A DNA stretch of 14,179 nt, from assembly GCA_027314825.1 (NCBI GenBank), contig DAHVAB010000022.1, positions 1 through 14,179 of the forward strand, read 5' to 3'. Source of the stretch: Solirubrobacterales bacterium (lineage in GTDB: Bacteria; Actinomycetota; Thermoleophilia; Solirubrobacterales; Solirubrobacteraceae). A program made the position numbers and the translations under genes. Of this stretch, positions 1-5,737 are shown one piece after another. The notes below the pieces were generated by a model. The model saw nothing but the letters and a program-made list of their open reading frames with translations. It did not search any database and was not told the DNA's origin. Every line of letters begins with the position of its first letter. The first letter of the stretch is position 1.

Positions 1-707
1 CGCTCGCCACGCAGCAGCACCATCTCGGCGACGATCGCGAGCGGCCTGGTGGAGAAGTCGAGCACGTTACGGATCTCATCGCGCAGCCGCCGCTCCAGGC
101 TCCCCTTGGCGGGCAGGCCCTCGATCCCGAAGATCCCGGACATGATCACCTCCAGGGTGATCTTCTGCATCTTCGGCGCCAACGCGAACGGCTCCCCGAC
201 CGGCCAGCTGTCGATCTCCCGCTCCGCCGCCGCTTCGATCATCTGCACGTAACGCTGGACGGCCTCTCCGTGGAACGGTGGCAGCAGCAGCTTGCGCTGG
301 CGCAGGTGACGGGGCCCGAGCAGCGTGAGCACCGAGTTCGGCCCGACGACGGGACGCAGCGGCGACTCGCCGGTCAGCGAAGGGGCCAGCTCGGCCGCGG
401 CGGTGAACAGCGAGCGGACATGGTCGGGATGGCTCGTGACGGTCACCCAGTCGTCCTGCAGCTGAGCCCGCATCCGGAACGTGTCGCCCAGGCGCCGCTG
501 GCTGGCGGCGAAGAAGGAGGCCTGACGCATGCTGAAGCGCAGCTGCTGCAGCGTCCGCGGCAGCCGTACCGCCGGGGGCAGCGCGAGCGGCCGCCCGTCC
601 GCGGGCGCCGGCCCGGACTGAGAGGCGCCTGCACCGGCCGCGACGGGCTCCTCGCGCGTGCCCGTGCGCGGCGCGGCCGACCCCGTGAGCTCCTCGGTCG
701 CGCTCAT
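1..707 (-). CDS. Cytochrome P450, N-terminal part (truncated by window edge)
   Basis: Heme-thiolate monooxygenase; the substrate cannot be told. The frame is open from an ATG at 707 down to base 1 and gives about 235 residues. The first ~40 are a Pro/Ala/Gly-rich, probably disordered leader with no membrane anchor. The stretch LTLLGPRHLRQRKLLLPPFHGE is the B'-C helix region of P450s, where His/Arg and downstream Arg usually contact heme propionates. It is followed by a typical helix D-E stretch (KMQKITLEVIMSGIFGIEG). The I-helix, ExxR and the Cys ligand lie outside the window. The overall look is of bacterial P450s resembling the CYP110/CYP138 type, but I would not assign a family. It is divergent from trpS across a duplicated 65-bp element. 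The ATG is chosen because a TTCAAT hexamer lies 9 nt upstream and the family-like sequence begins soon after. Confidence 0.88.
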   Translation of the reverse strand, partial: MSATEELTGSAAPRTGTREEPVAAGAGASQSGPAPADGRPLALPPAVRLPRTLQQLRFSMRQASFFAASQRRLGDTFRMRAQLQDDWVTVTSHPDHVRSLFTAAAELAPSLTGESPLRPVVGPNSVLTLLGPRHLRQRKLLLPPFHGEAVQRYVQMIEAAAEREIDSWPVGEPFALAPKMQKITLEVIMSGIFGIEGLPAKGSLERRLRDEIRNVLDFSTRPLAIVAEMVLLRGE

Positions 708-708
708 A

Positions 709-838
709 GCCACCCGATTGAAGCAGATCCCCCCGGACGGATCGCGCGCCGCGCCCTGCGCCCGCCGCCTACGGCCACCCGATCGGAGCAGATCCCCCCG
801 GACGGATCGCGCGCCGCGCCCTGCGCCCGCCGGGTACG
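709..838. repeat. Two tandem 65-bp direct repeats in the P450-trpS gap
   Basis: Copy 1 is 709-773 and copy 2 is 774-838; they match at about 61 of 65 positions. A further GCCACC at 839-844 begins a third, decayed copy. Each unit holds an inverted repeat, GATCC-8 nt-GGATC, centred on the C-rich run. Differences cluster at two places: ATTGAA versus ATCGGA near the P450 start, and CCT versus GGT before TACG. The block fills almost the whole 160-bp divergent promoter region. Confidence 0.9.
717..722 (-). promoter_or_regulatory. Possible -10 hexamer for the P450 gene
   Basis: On the minus strand TTCAAT lies 9 nt before the P450 ATG and matches TATAAT at 4 of 6 positions. The second copy of the 65-bp repeat has TCCGAT at the same place, so the difference between copies falls on the putative -10. 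No convincing -35 is seen. Confidence 0.3.
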
Positions 839-852
839 GCCACCGGCTCCAG

Positions 853-858
853 TAGCCT
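853..858 (+). promoter_or_regulatory. Possible -10 hexamer for trpS, leaderless spacing
   Basis: TAGCCT fits the actinobacterial TAxxxT pattern and ends 9 nt before the trpS ATG, so a transcript starting 7-9 nt downstream would begin at or next to the start codon. No Shine-Dalgarno sequence lies in between (the spacer is C-rich), which supports leaderless translation. Confidence 0.4.
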
Positions 859-867
859 CCCGCCCCG

Positions 868-1884
868 ATGCGCATCTTCTCGGGGATCCAGCCGACCGGC
901 TCCAAGCATCTCGGCAACTACATCGGCGCGATCATGCAGTACGTCTCAGGCCAGGAGCGCGGGCAGGCGCTCTATTGCATAGTCGACCTGCACGCGATCA
1001 CGGTCGCCTACGACCCTGCGCAGCTGCGCAGCAGCCTCTACGACCTCACCGCGCTGCTGCTCGCCGCCGGCCTCGACCCGCGACGGTGCATCCTCTTCAG
1101 GCAGAGCGACGTGGTCGAGCACACCGAGCTGACCTGGCTGCTCTGCTCGGTCACGGAGCTGGGGCGCCTGCAACGGATGCACCAGTTCCGCGACAAGTCG
1201 ACGGCCCAGCGCGAGCTCGTCTCCGCGGGACTGCTCGTCTACCCGGTGCTGCAGGCCGCGGACGTGCTCGCCTACCGTGCGCACGAGGTGCCGGTCGGCG
1301 AGGACCAGCGCGAGCACCTGGAGCTGATGCGCGATGTCGCCCGCCGCTTCAACCAGCGCTTCGGCGGCGGCAGCGACGTGCTCGTGGTGCCCGAGCACCG
1401 GATCCCGGAGGTGGGGGCACGGATCATGGACCTGCAGGACCCGACCAGGAAGATGTCGACGACCGGCTCCTCGCAGGAGGGCACGGTGTACGTGCTGGAT
1501 GAGCCGAAGCAGATCGAGAAGAAGATCAGGCGCGCTGTCACCGACTCCGGGACGGAGATCGCGAGGAGCCCCGAGAAGCCGGGCGTCTCGAACCTGATCG
1601 AGATCCTCGCCGTCGCGCGGGGCGCCTCCCCGGAGCAGGTGGAGCGGGAGATGGCCGGCGCCCGCGGATATGGAGACCTGAAGGCGGCGACCGCGGAGGC
1701 CGTGGTGGAGCTGCTCGCGCCGGTGCGAGAGGGCTACCTCGAGCGCAGGGCCGACGAGGCCGCCCTTGAGGCCATCCTCTGCGAGGGGGCGCAGCGGGCG
1801 CGGGAGATCGCCGCGGCGACGCTCGCGGACGTGCGCGAGCGGATGGGCGTGGGCGCGCCCCGTCGGGACCGCTCGCTACCGTGA
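868..1884 (+). CDS. trpS: Tryptophanyl-tRNA synthetase
   Basis: Class I aminoacyl-tRNA synthetase that charges tRNA-Trp in the cytoplasm. The 338 residues match the usual bacterial length. The HIGH-type signature is PTGSKHLGNY (about residues 9-18). The tryptophan/ATP pocket motif GEDQ is at 144-147. The KMSKS-type loop appears as KMSTTGSS (K195-M196-S197), the form seen in actinobacterial and related TrpRS. The frame opens directly with MRIFSGIQPTG, as expected of the family, so the ATG is secure. It is followed 4 bp later by scpA, suggesting co-transcription of trpS-scpA-scpB. Codon use is strongly GC-ending, with GAG the normal Glu codon. Nothing in the gap resembles a T-box or leader peptide. 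Confidence 0.97.
   Translation: MRIFSGIQPTGSKHLGNYIGAIMQYVSGQERGQALYCIVDLHAITVAYDPAQLRSSLYDLTALLLAAGLDPRRCILFRQSDVVEHTELTWLLCSVTELGRLQRMHQFRDKSTAQRELVSAGLLVYPVLQAADVLAYRAHEVPVGEDQREHLELMRDVARRFNQRFGGGSDVLVVPEHRIPEVGARIMDLQDPTRKMSTTGSSQEGTVYVLDEPKQIEKKIRRAVTDSGTEIARSPEKPGVSNLIEILAVARGASPEQVEREMAGARGYGDLKAATAEAVVELLAPVREGYLERRADEAALEAILCEGAQRAREIAAATLADVRERMGVGAPRRDRSLP
1877..1882 (+). promoter_or_regulatory. Possible internal -10 hexamer for scpA
   Basis: TACCGT, overlapping the trpS stop, ends 6 nt before the scpA ATG. The spacing is the same as for other candidate leaderless starts here. It could add an internal promoter to the trpS-scpA-scpB operon. A single hexamer is weak evidence. Confidence 0.25.
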
Positions 1885-1888
1885 CGCG

Positions 1889-2626
1889 ATGAGCGTCGCC
1901 TCACTCGAGCTCGACCTGGACGTCTTCAGCGGCCCGTTCGACCTGCTGCTGACCCTCGTGCTGCGCGAGGAGGTCGACCTGATGGAGCTGCAGCTGGCCG
2001 AAGTGGTGCTCGCATACCTCGACCATCTGGAGGCCCGCGGAGAGCTCGACCTGGAGTCGGCGACAGAGTTCATCGTCCTGATCGCCGCCCTGCTGGAGCT
2101 GAAGTCGCGGCTTCTGATCGCCGGCGAGGAGGACGAGGAGCTCCTGGAGCTGGAGCCCGAGCAGGCCGCCGAGGAGCTGCTCGCGCGAATGCTGCAGGCG
2201 CAGCGCTACCGCGCGGCCGGCGCGCACCTGCGCGAGCTGCTGGCCGCCGAGGAGGGCCACCGCTACCGCGCCGCGCCACTGCCGGCCCACCTGCGCCGCA
2301 CGGTCGTTGAGCCGGACGGCGGCTCGCAGAGCGCGAGCGCGCTCGGGGAGGCGATCGGCTCGCTGCTGAGGCTGCCGCCCCCGATCAGCCTGCGTCACAT
2401 GACGATCCCGCGGGTCAGCGTCGCCGAGCGCCTCGCCCACCTCAGGGGACTGCTTCGCGCTCGCGGCGCGAACGGCGGCTTCTCCTTCGACGAGGCGGTC
2501 GCCGACGCCGATCGGGTGACGGTCGCGGTGACCGTCTTTGCGCTGCTGGAGCTCTACAAGCGCGGAGAGGCCAGCTGGGAGCAGCAGGAGTGCTTCGGCG
2601 AGATCACGGTGAGGGCGGCGCGGTGA
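1889..2626 (+). CDS. scpA: Segregation and condensation protein A (kleisin)
   Basis: Kleisin subunit of the Smc-ScpA-ScpB condensin, bridging the SMC heads to help chromosome compaction and segregation. The protein has 245 residues, a normal length. The N-terminal helix begins with DVFSGPFDLLLTLVLREEVDL, the family's signature FxGPLDLLL region. The middle is Glu/Ala-rich and helical. The C-terminal winged helix (about 205-245) shows VTVFALLELYKRGEASWEQQECFGEITV, as in ScpA. The ATG at 1889 is chosen because the family signature starts within 15 residues; the same frame is open further upstream but overlaps trpS. The stop overlaps the scpB start by 4 bp (GTGA), indicating translational coupling with its partner. 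Confidence 0.95.
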   Translation: MSVASLELDLDVFSGPFDLLLTLVLREEVDLMELQLAEVVLAYLDHLEARGELDLESATEFIVLIAALLELKSRLLIAGEEDEELLELEPEQAAEELLARMLQAQRYRAAGAHLRELLAAEEGHRYRAAPLPAHLRRTVVEPDGGSQSASALGEAIGSLLRLPPPISLRHMTIPRVSVAERLAHLRGLLRARGANGGFSFDEAVADADRVTVAVTVFALLELYKRGEASWEQQECFGEITVRAAR

Positions 2627-3333
2627 GCGATGAGAGCGCCACAGAGCCCGCGGAGTCCGCGCAGGTGACGCAGTCCACGCCGGCGGGCGACCCGGCGGGC
2701 GACCCGGCGGAGCCCGCCGAGGTCGAGGATTCGCTCGCCGCAATCCTGGAGGCGCTGCTGTTCCTCTCGCCCGACCCGCTCTCGGTGGCCGAGCTGGCCG
2801 AGGCCGCGCAGGCCGACGAGGATCGGGTGCGCGCCGCTCTCGCACTGCTCGGAGAGACGCTCGGCACCGGCCCTGACCCCGGGGTCGCGACCGGCGCCGC
2901 CACCCGCGGCCTGTGCCTGCGCGAGCTGGCCGGCGGCTTCACGCTGGCGAGCGTTCCGGCCGCCGAGCCGGCCGCCCGGCGCCTGTTCAGCCGCCCGCGG
3001 GTCGCGACGCTCACCCCGGCCCAGACCGAGACGCTCGCGATCGTCGCCTATCTGCAGCCGGTCTCCCGGCCGGAGATCGGCCGGATCCGCGGGGTGTCAG
3101 CCGACTCGGCGGCCGCTGCGCTGCTGGACCGCGGCCTGATCGAGGAGGCCGGCCGCTCGGAGTTCGGCGCCGCGCTGTACCGCACCAGCACCCTGTTCCT
3201 GAAGCTGTTCGGCCTCACCGCGATCGAGGATCTGCCCGACGTCTCGGAGTGGGACCCCTCCCCGGAGGAGCAGGAGGACCTGCGCCAGCGGCTGCTGCGA
3301 GCGGGCGAGGCACGCGCCGGTGGGGCCGACTAG
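2623..3333 (+). CDS. scpB: Segregation and condensation protein B
   Basis: Partner of ScpA; its dimer of tandem winged helices binds the kleisin in the Smc complex. With the GTG start at 2623 (4-bp overlap with scpA) it has 236 residues. The first ~33 are an acidic, low-complexity leader holding a 12-bp tandem repeat (AGDPAGDPAEP). The first winged helix starts at LAAILEALLFLSPDPLSVAELAE and the second at LTPAQTETLAIVAYLQPVSRPEIGRIRGV. The tail ends STLFLKLFGLTAIEDLPDVSEWDP, as in the family. An earlier in-frame GTG at 2590 is unlikely because it lies deep in scpA. The last 15 codons and the TAG stop belong to a 50-bp unit repeated just downstream, so the present C-terminus may reflect a recent duplication. 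Confidence 0.94.
   Translation: MSDESATEPAESAQVTQSTPAGDPAGDPAEPAEVEDSLAAILEALLFLSPDPLSVAELAEAAQADEDRVRAALALLGETLGTGPDPGVATGAATRGLCLRELAGGFTLASVPAAEPAARRLFSRPRVATLTPAQTETLAIVAYLQPVSRPEIGRIRGVSADSAAAALLDRGLIEEAGRSEFGAALYRTSTLFLKLFGLTAIEDLPDVSEWDPSPEEQEDLRQRLLRAGEARAGGAD
2681..2704. repeat. 12-bp tandem repeat, two copies, inside scpB
   Basis: CGGCGGGCGACC occurs twice head to tail with half of a third unit after it. It encodes the AGDP-AGDP-A part of the disordered N-terminal leader of ScpB and keeps the reading frame. Confidence 0.75.
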
Positions 3334-3388
3334 CCGGGCGCGGCTGCTGCGAGCGGGCGAGGCGCGCGCCGGTGGGGCGACTAGCCGG
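3288..3388. repeat. About 50-bp direct duplication spanning the scpB/rlmN 3' ends
   Basis: Copy 1 (3288-3337) covers the last 15 codons of scpB, its TAG and 4 bp beyond. Copy 2 (3340-3388) repeats this with one substitution (CACG/CGCG) and one missing C, and includes the last codons of rlmN. Both copies carry CTAG. In copy 1 it holds the scpB stop (TAG 3331-3333); in copy 2 its complement holds the rlmN stop (3381-3383). The 47 bp between the genes show no U-tracted terminator hairpin. Confidence 0.88.
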
Positions 3389-4472
3389 CCGCGGCCGCGA
3401 GCTGCCCGCAAGCTGCCGCGATGTCACGACCGCGGGTGAGCCTCACGGTCACCGGAATCCCGCGATCGGCCAGGACCGACCTGAACGCCTCGATCGAGTC
3501 ACGATTTGAGCCGGCGAAGCCGGCCGAGGTCGCGGTCGGGTTGTAAGGGATCAGGTTGACCTTGAAGATCGTGCTGCCCGCCGTGCCGCGGACGGCGCCG
3601 AGCAGCCGCGCGAGCGCCAGCGCCTGCTCGTAGCGATCGTTGACGCCGGCGAGCATCACGTACTCGACGAAGATGCGCCGTTTGCGGGCGGCGTAGAAGG
3701 CGGCGCACGCCTCGATCACCTGATCGAGCGGGTAGCGATCGTTCACAGGCATCAGCTCACTGCGCAGATCCTCTTCGGCAGCGTGCAGCGAGATCGCCAG
3801 GCGCACCGGCATCGCCTGGGAGGCGAGCCGTTCGATCCCGGGGATCCAGCCGACCGTGGAGATCGTGATGCTGCGGTGGCCGATCCCGAGATCCGGCAGC
3901 CGCTCGCACGCGGCCAGGACCGCGTCCAGGTTCATCATCGGCTCACCCATTCCCATGAACACGGCGTTGGTCAGCGTCGCCGCCGCATCCGTGCCGGGCG
4001 CGACCCGCGCAGGCGCCCGCCCCCGCGGGCGCCTCAGAGAATCCTCCTCCTCGGCACGGCGCAGGCGGCGGGTGAAGTGCAGGGCCTGATCGAGGATCTC
4101 CGACGCCGTCAGGTTGCGGGCGAAGCGCATCGTGCCGGTCGCGCAGAAGCTGCACGTCAAAGGGCAGCCCGACTGGGAGGAGAGGCAGATCGAGCGCCGC
4201 CCGTCGCGGTAGCGCATCATCACCGCCTCCAGCGGCCGTCCGTCGGCGGTGTGCAGGAGCGCCTTCACGGTGCCGTCGCGGGCATGGGCCTCCTCGCGGA
4301 GGGTGAGGCTGGAGAGAGGCAGCCGCTCGGCCAGCTCGCCTCGCAGGCTGGAGGGCAGGTTGGTCATCTCCTGCCAGCCGGCGCCGGCGGCCAGCCATCG
4401 CCACACCTGTCCGGCCCGGTATGCCGGCTGGCCGATCTCCGCGAGAGTCTGCGAGAGCAGATCGAGGTCCAT
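3381..4472 (-). CDS. rlmN: Dual-specificity 23S rRNA / tRNA adenine-C2 methyltransferase RlmN
   Basis: Radical-SAM enzyme that methylates C2 of an adenine in the 23S rRNA peptidyl-transferase centre and of position 37 in tRNAs. The 363 residues carry every key element. The 4Fe-4S cluster motif CxxxCxxC is C103, C107, C110. C96 is seven residues before it, in the place of the second conserved cysteine. GMGEPMMN (SAM binding) is at 174-181, VNLIPYNP at 305-312, and the methyl-carrying cysteine is C355 in AAACGQL. Between the cluster domain and GMGEP, residues ~139-163 form an Arg/Pro/Ala-rich insert not usual in the family, encoded around a perfect 9-bp palindrome. The ATG at 4472 fits the family N-terminus (MDLDLLSQTLAEIGQPAYRAGQVWRWL). 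The frame stays open far upstream but there it overlaps the pseudouridine synthase. Divergent from rluB by 18 bp. Confidence 0.95.
   Translation of the reverse strand: MDLDLLSQTLAEIGQPAYRAGQVWRWLAAGAGWQEMTNLPSSLRGELAERLPLSSLTLREEAHARDGTVKALLHTADGRPLEAVMMRYRDGRRSICLSSQSGCPLTCSFCATGTMRFARNLTASEILDQALHFTRRLRRAEEEDSLRRPRGRAPARVAPGTDAAATLTNAVFMGMGEPMMNLDAVLAACERLPDLGIGHRSITISTVGWIPGIERLASQAMPVRLAISLHAAEEDLRSELMPVNDRYPLDQVIEACAAFYAARKRRIFVEYVMLAGVNDRYEQALALARLLGAVRGTAGSTIFKVNLIPYNPTATSAGFAGSNRDSIEAFRSVLADRGIPVTVRLTRGRDIAAACGQLAAAAG
4012..4033. repeat. Perfect palindrome within the RlmN insert, sharing a core with the tyrA-aroA repeats
   Basis: Nine-base arms, GGCGCCCGC and GCGGGCGCC, flank a CCCC loop. 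Read on the minus strand its 15-base core GCGCCCGCGGGGGCG is identical to a core found twice at 11065-11137. It lies in the extra loop of RlmN and keeps the frame. Confidence 0.8.
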
Positions 4473-4477
4473 GCACC

Positions 4478-4483
4478 TATCTT
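4478..4483 (+). promoter_or_regulatory. Possible -10 hexamer for rluB, leaderless spacing
   Basis: TATCTT (TAxxxT) ends 7 nt before the ATG at 4491. Only GCAGCAG lies between, with no Shine-Dalgarno sequence, so a leaderless transcript is the simplest reading. Confidence 0.45.
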
Positions 4484-4484
4484 G
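4479..4484 (-). promoter_or_regulatory. Possible -10 hexamer for rlmN
   Basis: On the minus strand CAAGAT ends 6 nt before the rlmN ATG. It overlaps, on the other strand, the TATCTT assigned to rluB, so the two genes would share an 18-bp spacer with head-to-head -10 elements. Confidence 0.3.
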
Positions 4485-4490
4485 CAGCAG

Positions 4491-5378
4491 ATGCGCCTCG
4501 CCAAGCACCTCGCCCACTGCGGAGTGGCCTCCCGCCGCGCCTGCGAGACGCTCGTGGCCGAAGGCCGGGTGACGCTCGCCGGGCGGGTGGTCCGCGACCC
4601 CGCGAGAGACGTCAGCGCCGATGCGGAGGTGGCCGTGGACGGCCGCCCCGTGCAGGGGTTCGAGCAGGCCGTGGTCTATGCGCTGCACAAGCCGGTCGGG
4701 GTTCTCTCCACCGCCTCCGACCCGCACGGGCGAGCGACCGTCGTGGAGCTCGTGCCCGGGGAGCGGCGGCGGCTCTACCCGGTCGGGCGCCTGGACATGG
4801 ACAGCTCCGGGCTGATCCTGCTGAGCAACGACGGGCCGCTCGCCCATGCGCTCACCCACCCGTCCTTCGAGGTTCGCAAGACGTATGAGGCGAGGGTGGG
4901 CGGTGGCCGGGTGAGCGAGCGCTCGCTGCGAACGCTGCGGGAGGGCGTGCGCCTGGAGGACGGGCGGACCGCGCCCGCGCGCGTGGAGCGCCTCGGCGAG
5001 GGCCGGCTGCGAATCACGATTCACGAGGGCCGCAACCGGCAGGTGCGGCGGATGCTCGACGCGGTCGGCCACCCGGTCCTGGAGCTGCGCCGCGTCGCCT
5101 TCGGCCCGCTGCGCCTAGACGGCCTGGCCGAGGGCGCGCACCGGCGGCTCGGCGAGGCGGAGGTCGCCGCGCTGCGGGCGGCTGCGGGCGGCTCGCGGGC
5201 CGCGGCCGGTCGGTCGGGCTCTGCTGGTGGCCGGTCGGGCTCTGCTGGTGGCCGGTCAGGCTCTGCCGGTGGCGGCCCGGGCGGCCCGCTGTGGGAGAAT
5301 CGCGCCCGTGAGCGCTCCGGCCCCCCGCCTGCGCGCCCTGCGGGGCGCGATCACCGTCCAGCGAAACGAGGCCGATGA
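4491..5378 (+). CDS. rluB: RsuA/RluB-family rRNA pseudouridine synthase
   Basis: Isomerises uridine to pseudouridine in rRNA. The 295 residues begin with an S4 RNA-binding domain (about 1-48: MRLAKHLAHCGVASRRACETLV...). The catalytic domain follows, with LHKPVGVLST (65-74), the catalytic loop GRLDMDSSGLILLSNDG in which D102 is the nucleophile, and HEGRNRQVRRMLDAVGHPV (178-196). The family core ends near residue 232. The remaining ~63 residues are Gly/Ser/Arg-rich, include three 7-residue repeats (RSGSAGG) from a 21-bp DNA repeat, and run 71 bp into aroH. The tail is probably unstructured, and the overlap may be an extension after loss of an earlier stop. Whether it acts as RluB (23S) or another member cannot be told from sequence alone. 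The next gene, aroH, is co-directional. Confidence 0.92.
   Translation: MRLAKHLAHCGVASRRACETLVAEGRVTLAGRVVRDPARDVSADAEVAVDGRPVQGFEQAVVYALHKPVGVLSTASDPHGRATVVELVPGERRRLYPVGRLDMDSSGLILLSNDGPLAHALTHPSFEVRKTYEARVGGGRVSERSLRTLREGVRLEDGRTAPARVERLGEGRLRITIHEGRNRQVRRMLDAVGHPVLELRRVAFGPLRLDGLAEGAHRRLGEAEVAALRAAAGGSRAAAGRSGSAGGRSGSAGGRSGSAGGGPGGPLWENRARERSGPPPARPAGRDHRPAKRGR
5211..5273. repeat. 21-bp tandem repeat, three copies, in the 3' part of rluB
   Basis: Units 5211-5231 and 5232-5252 are identical (CGGTCGGGCTCTGCTGGTGG plus C). Unit 5253-5273 differs at two positions. The repeat encodes RSGSAGG three times and preserves the frame. Confidence 0.92.
5295..5300 (+). promoter_or_regulatory. Possible -10 hexamer or ribosome site before aroH
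   Basis: GAGAAT ends 7 nt before the aroH GTG, the spacing seen at other starts here. The overlapping GGGAGAA at 5293-5299 could equally be a Shine-Dalgarno sequence at 8 nt. Either one fixes the GTG at 5308 as the start. Confidence 0.3.
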
Positions 5379-5688
5379 GATCCTGGCGGCGACGACCGAG
5401 CTGATGCGGGAGCTGATGGACCAGAACGCGCTGAGGCCGCAGGACGCCGTCAGCTGCATCTTCACGATGACCGAGGACCTGAACGCCGAGTTCCCGGCTG
5501 TCGCCGCCCGCGCGCTCGGCTTCGACGCGGTGCCGCTGATGTGCGCGCAGGAGATCCCGGTGCCCGGCTCGCTCCCGAAGGTGATAAGGGTGCTGATCCA
5601 TTGCTACCCAGAGGGTGAGCGTCCGGCCCGCCACGTCTACCTGCGCGGAGCGAGCGTGCTGCGGGCCGACCTGCGATCGGCGCAGTGA
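5308..5688 (+). CDS. aroH: Chorismate mutase, AroH class
   Basis: Converts chorismate to prephenate, the branch-point step to Phe and Tyr. The 126 residues match the monofunctional AroH type of Bacillus subtilis (127 aa), a trimeric pseudo-barrel fold unlike the helical AroQ. The active-site set is present: R12 (LRGAIT), C79 and E82 (CAQE), R94 (IRVLIH) and Y111 (HVYLRGA), corresponding to Arg7, Cys75, Glu78, Arg90 and Tyr108 of B. subtilis. The DLNAEFPA stretch is also typical. The GTG at 5308 is chosen because the family domain starts within ten residues. The gene overlaps the 3' tail of rluB by 71 bp. It belongs functionally to the hisC-aroF-tyrA-aroA block, from which it is separated by the foreign-looking secreted-protein gene. 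Confidence 0.96.
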   Translation: MSAPAPRLRALRGAITVQRNEADEILAATTELMRELMDQNALRPQDAVSCIFTMTEDLNAEFPAVAARALGFDAVPLMCAQEIPVPGSLPKVIRVLIHCYPEGERPARHVYLRGASVLRADLRSAQ

Positions 5689-5737
5689 TGCCGGCGGCGG
5701 CTCAAGGATCCCGCCCCTCCATGCCGACGTCGTAGGG

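Noticed and set aside
709..838. The direct repeats as a CRISPR array
   Set aside because: Head-to-tail copies without unique spacers and no cas genes nearby; a simple tandem duplication.
270..1502. Plus-strand frame over the P450 and first part of trpS
   Set aside because: Arg/Pro-rich, it crosses the 65-bp repeats and both real genes; no family features.
3334..3380. Bidirectional terminator between scpB and rlmN
   Set aside because: GC-rich self-complementary bits exist, but there is no clear stem-loop with a T-tract and the space is occupied by a duplication.
4473..5072. N-terminal extension of rlmN by up to 200 codons
   Set aside because: The frame stays open, but the RlmN N-terminus begins at the ATG at 4472 and the extension lies opposite conserved rluB sequence.
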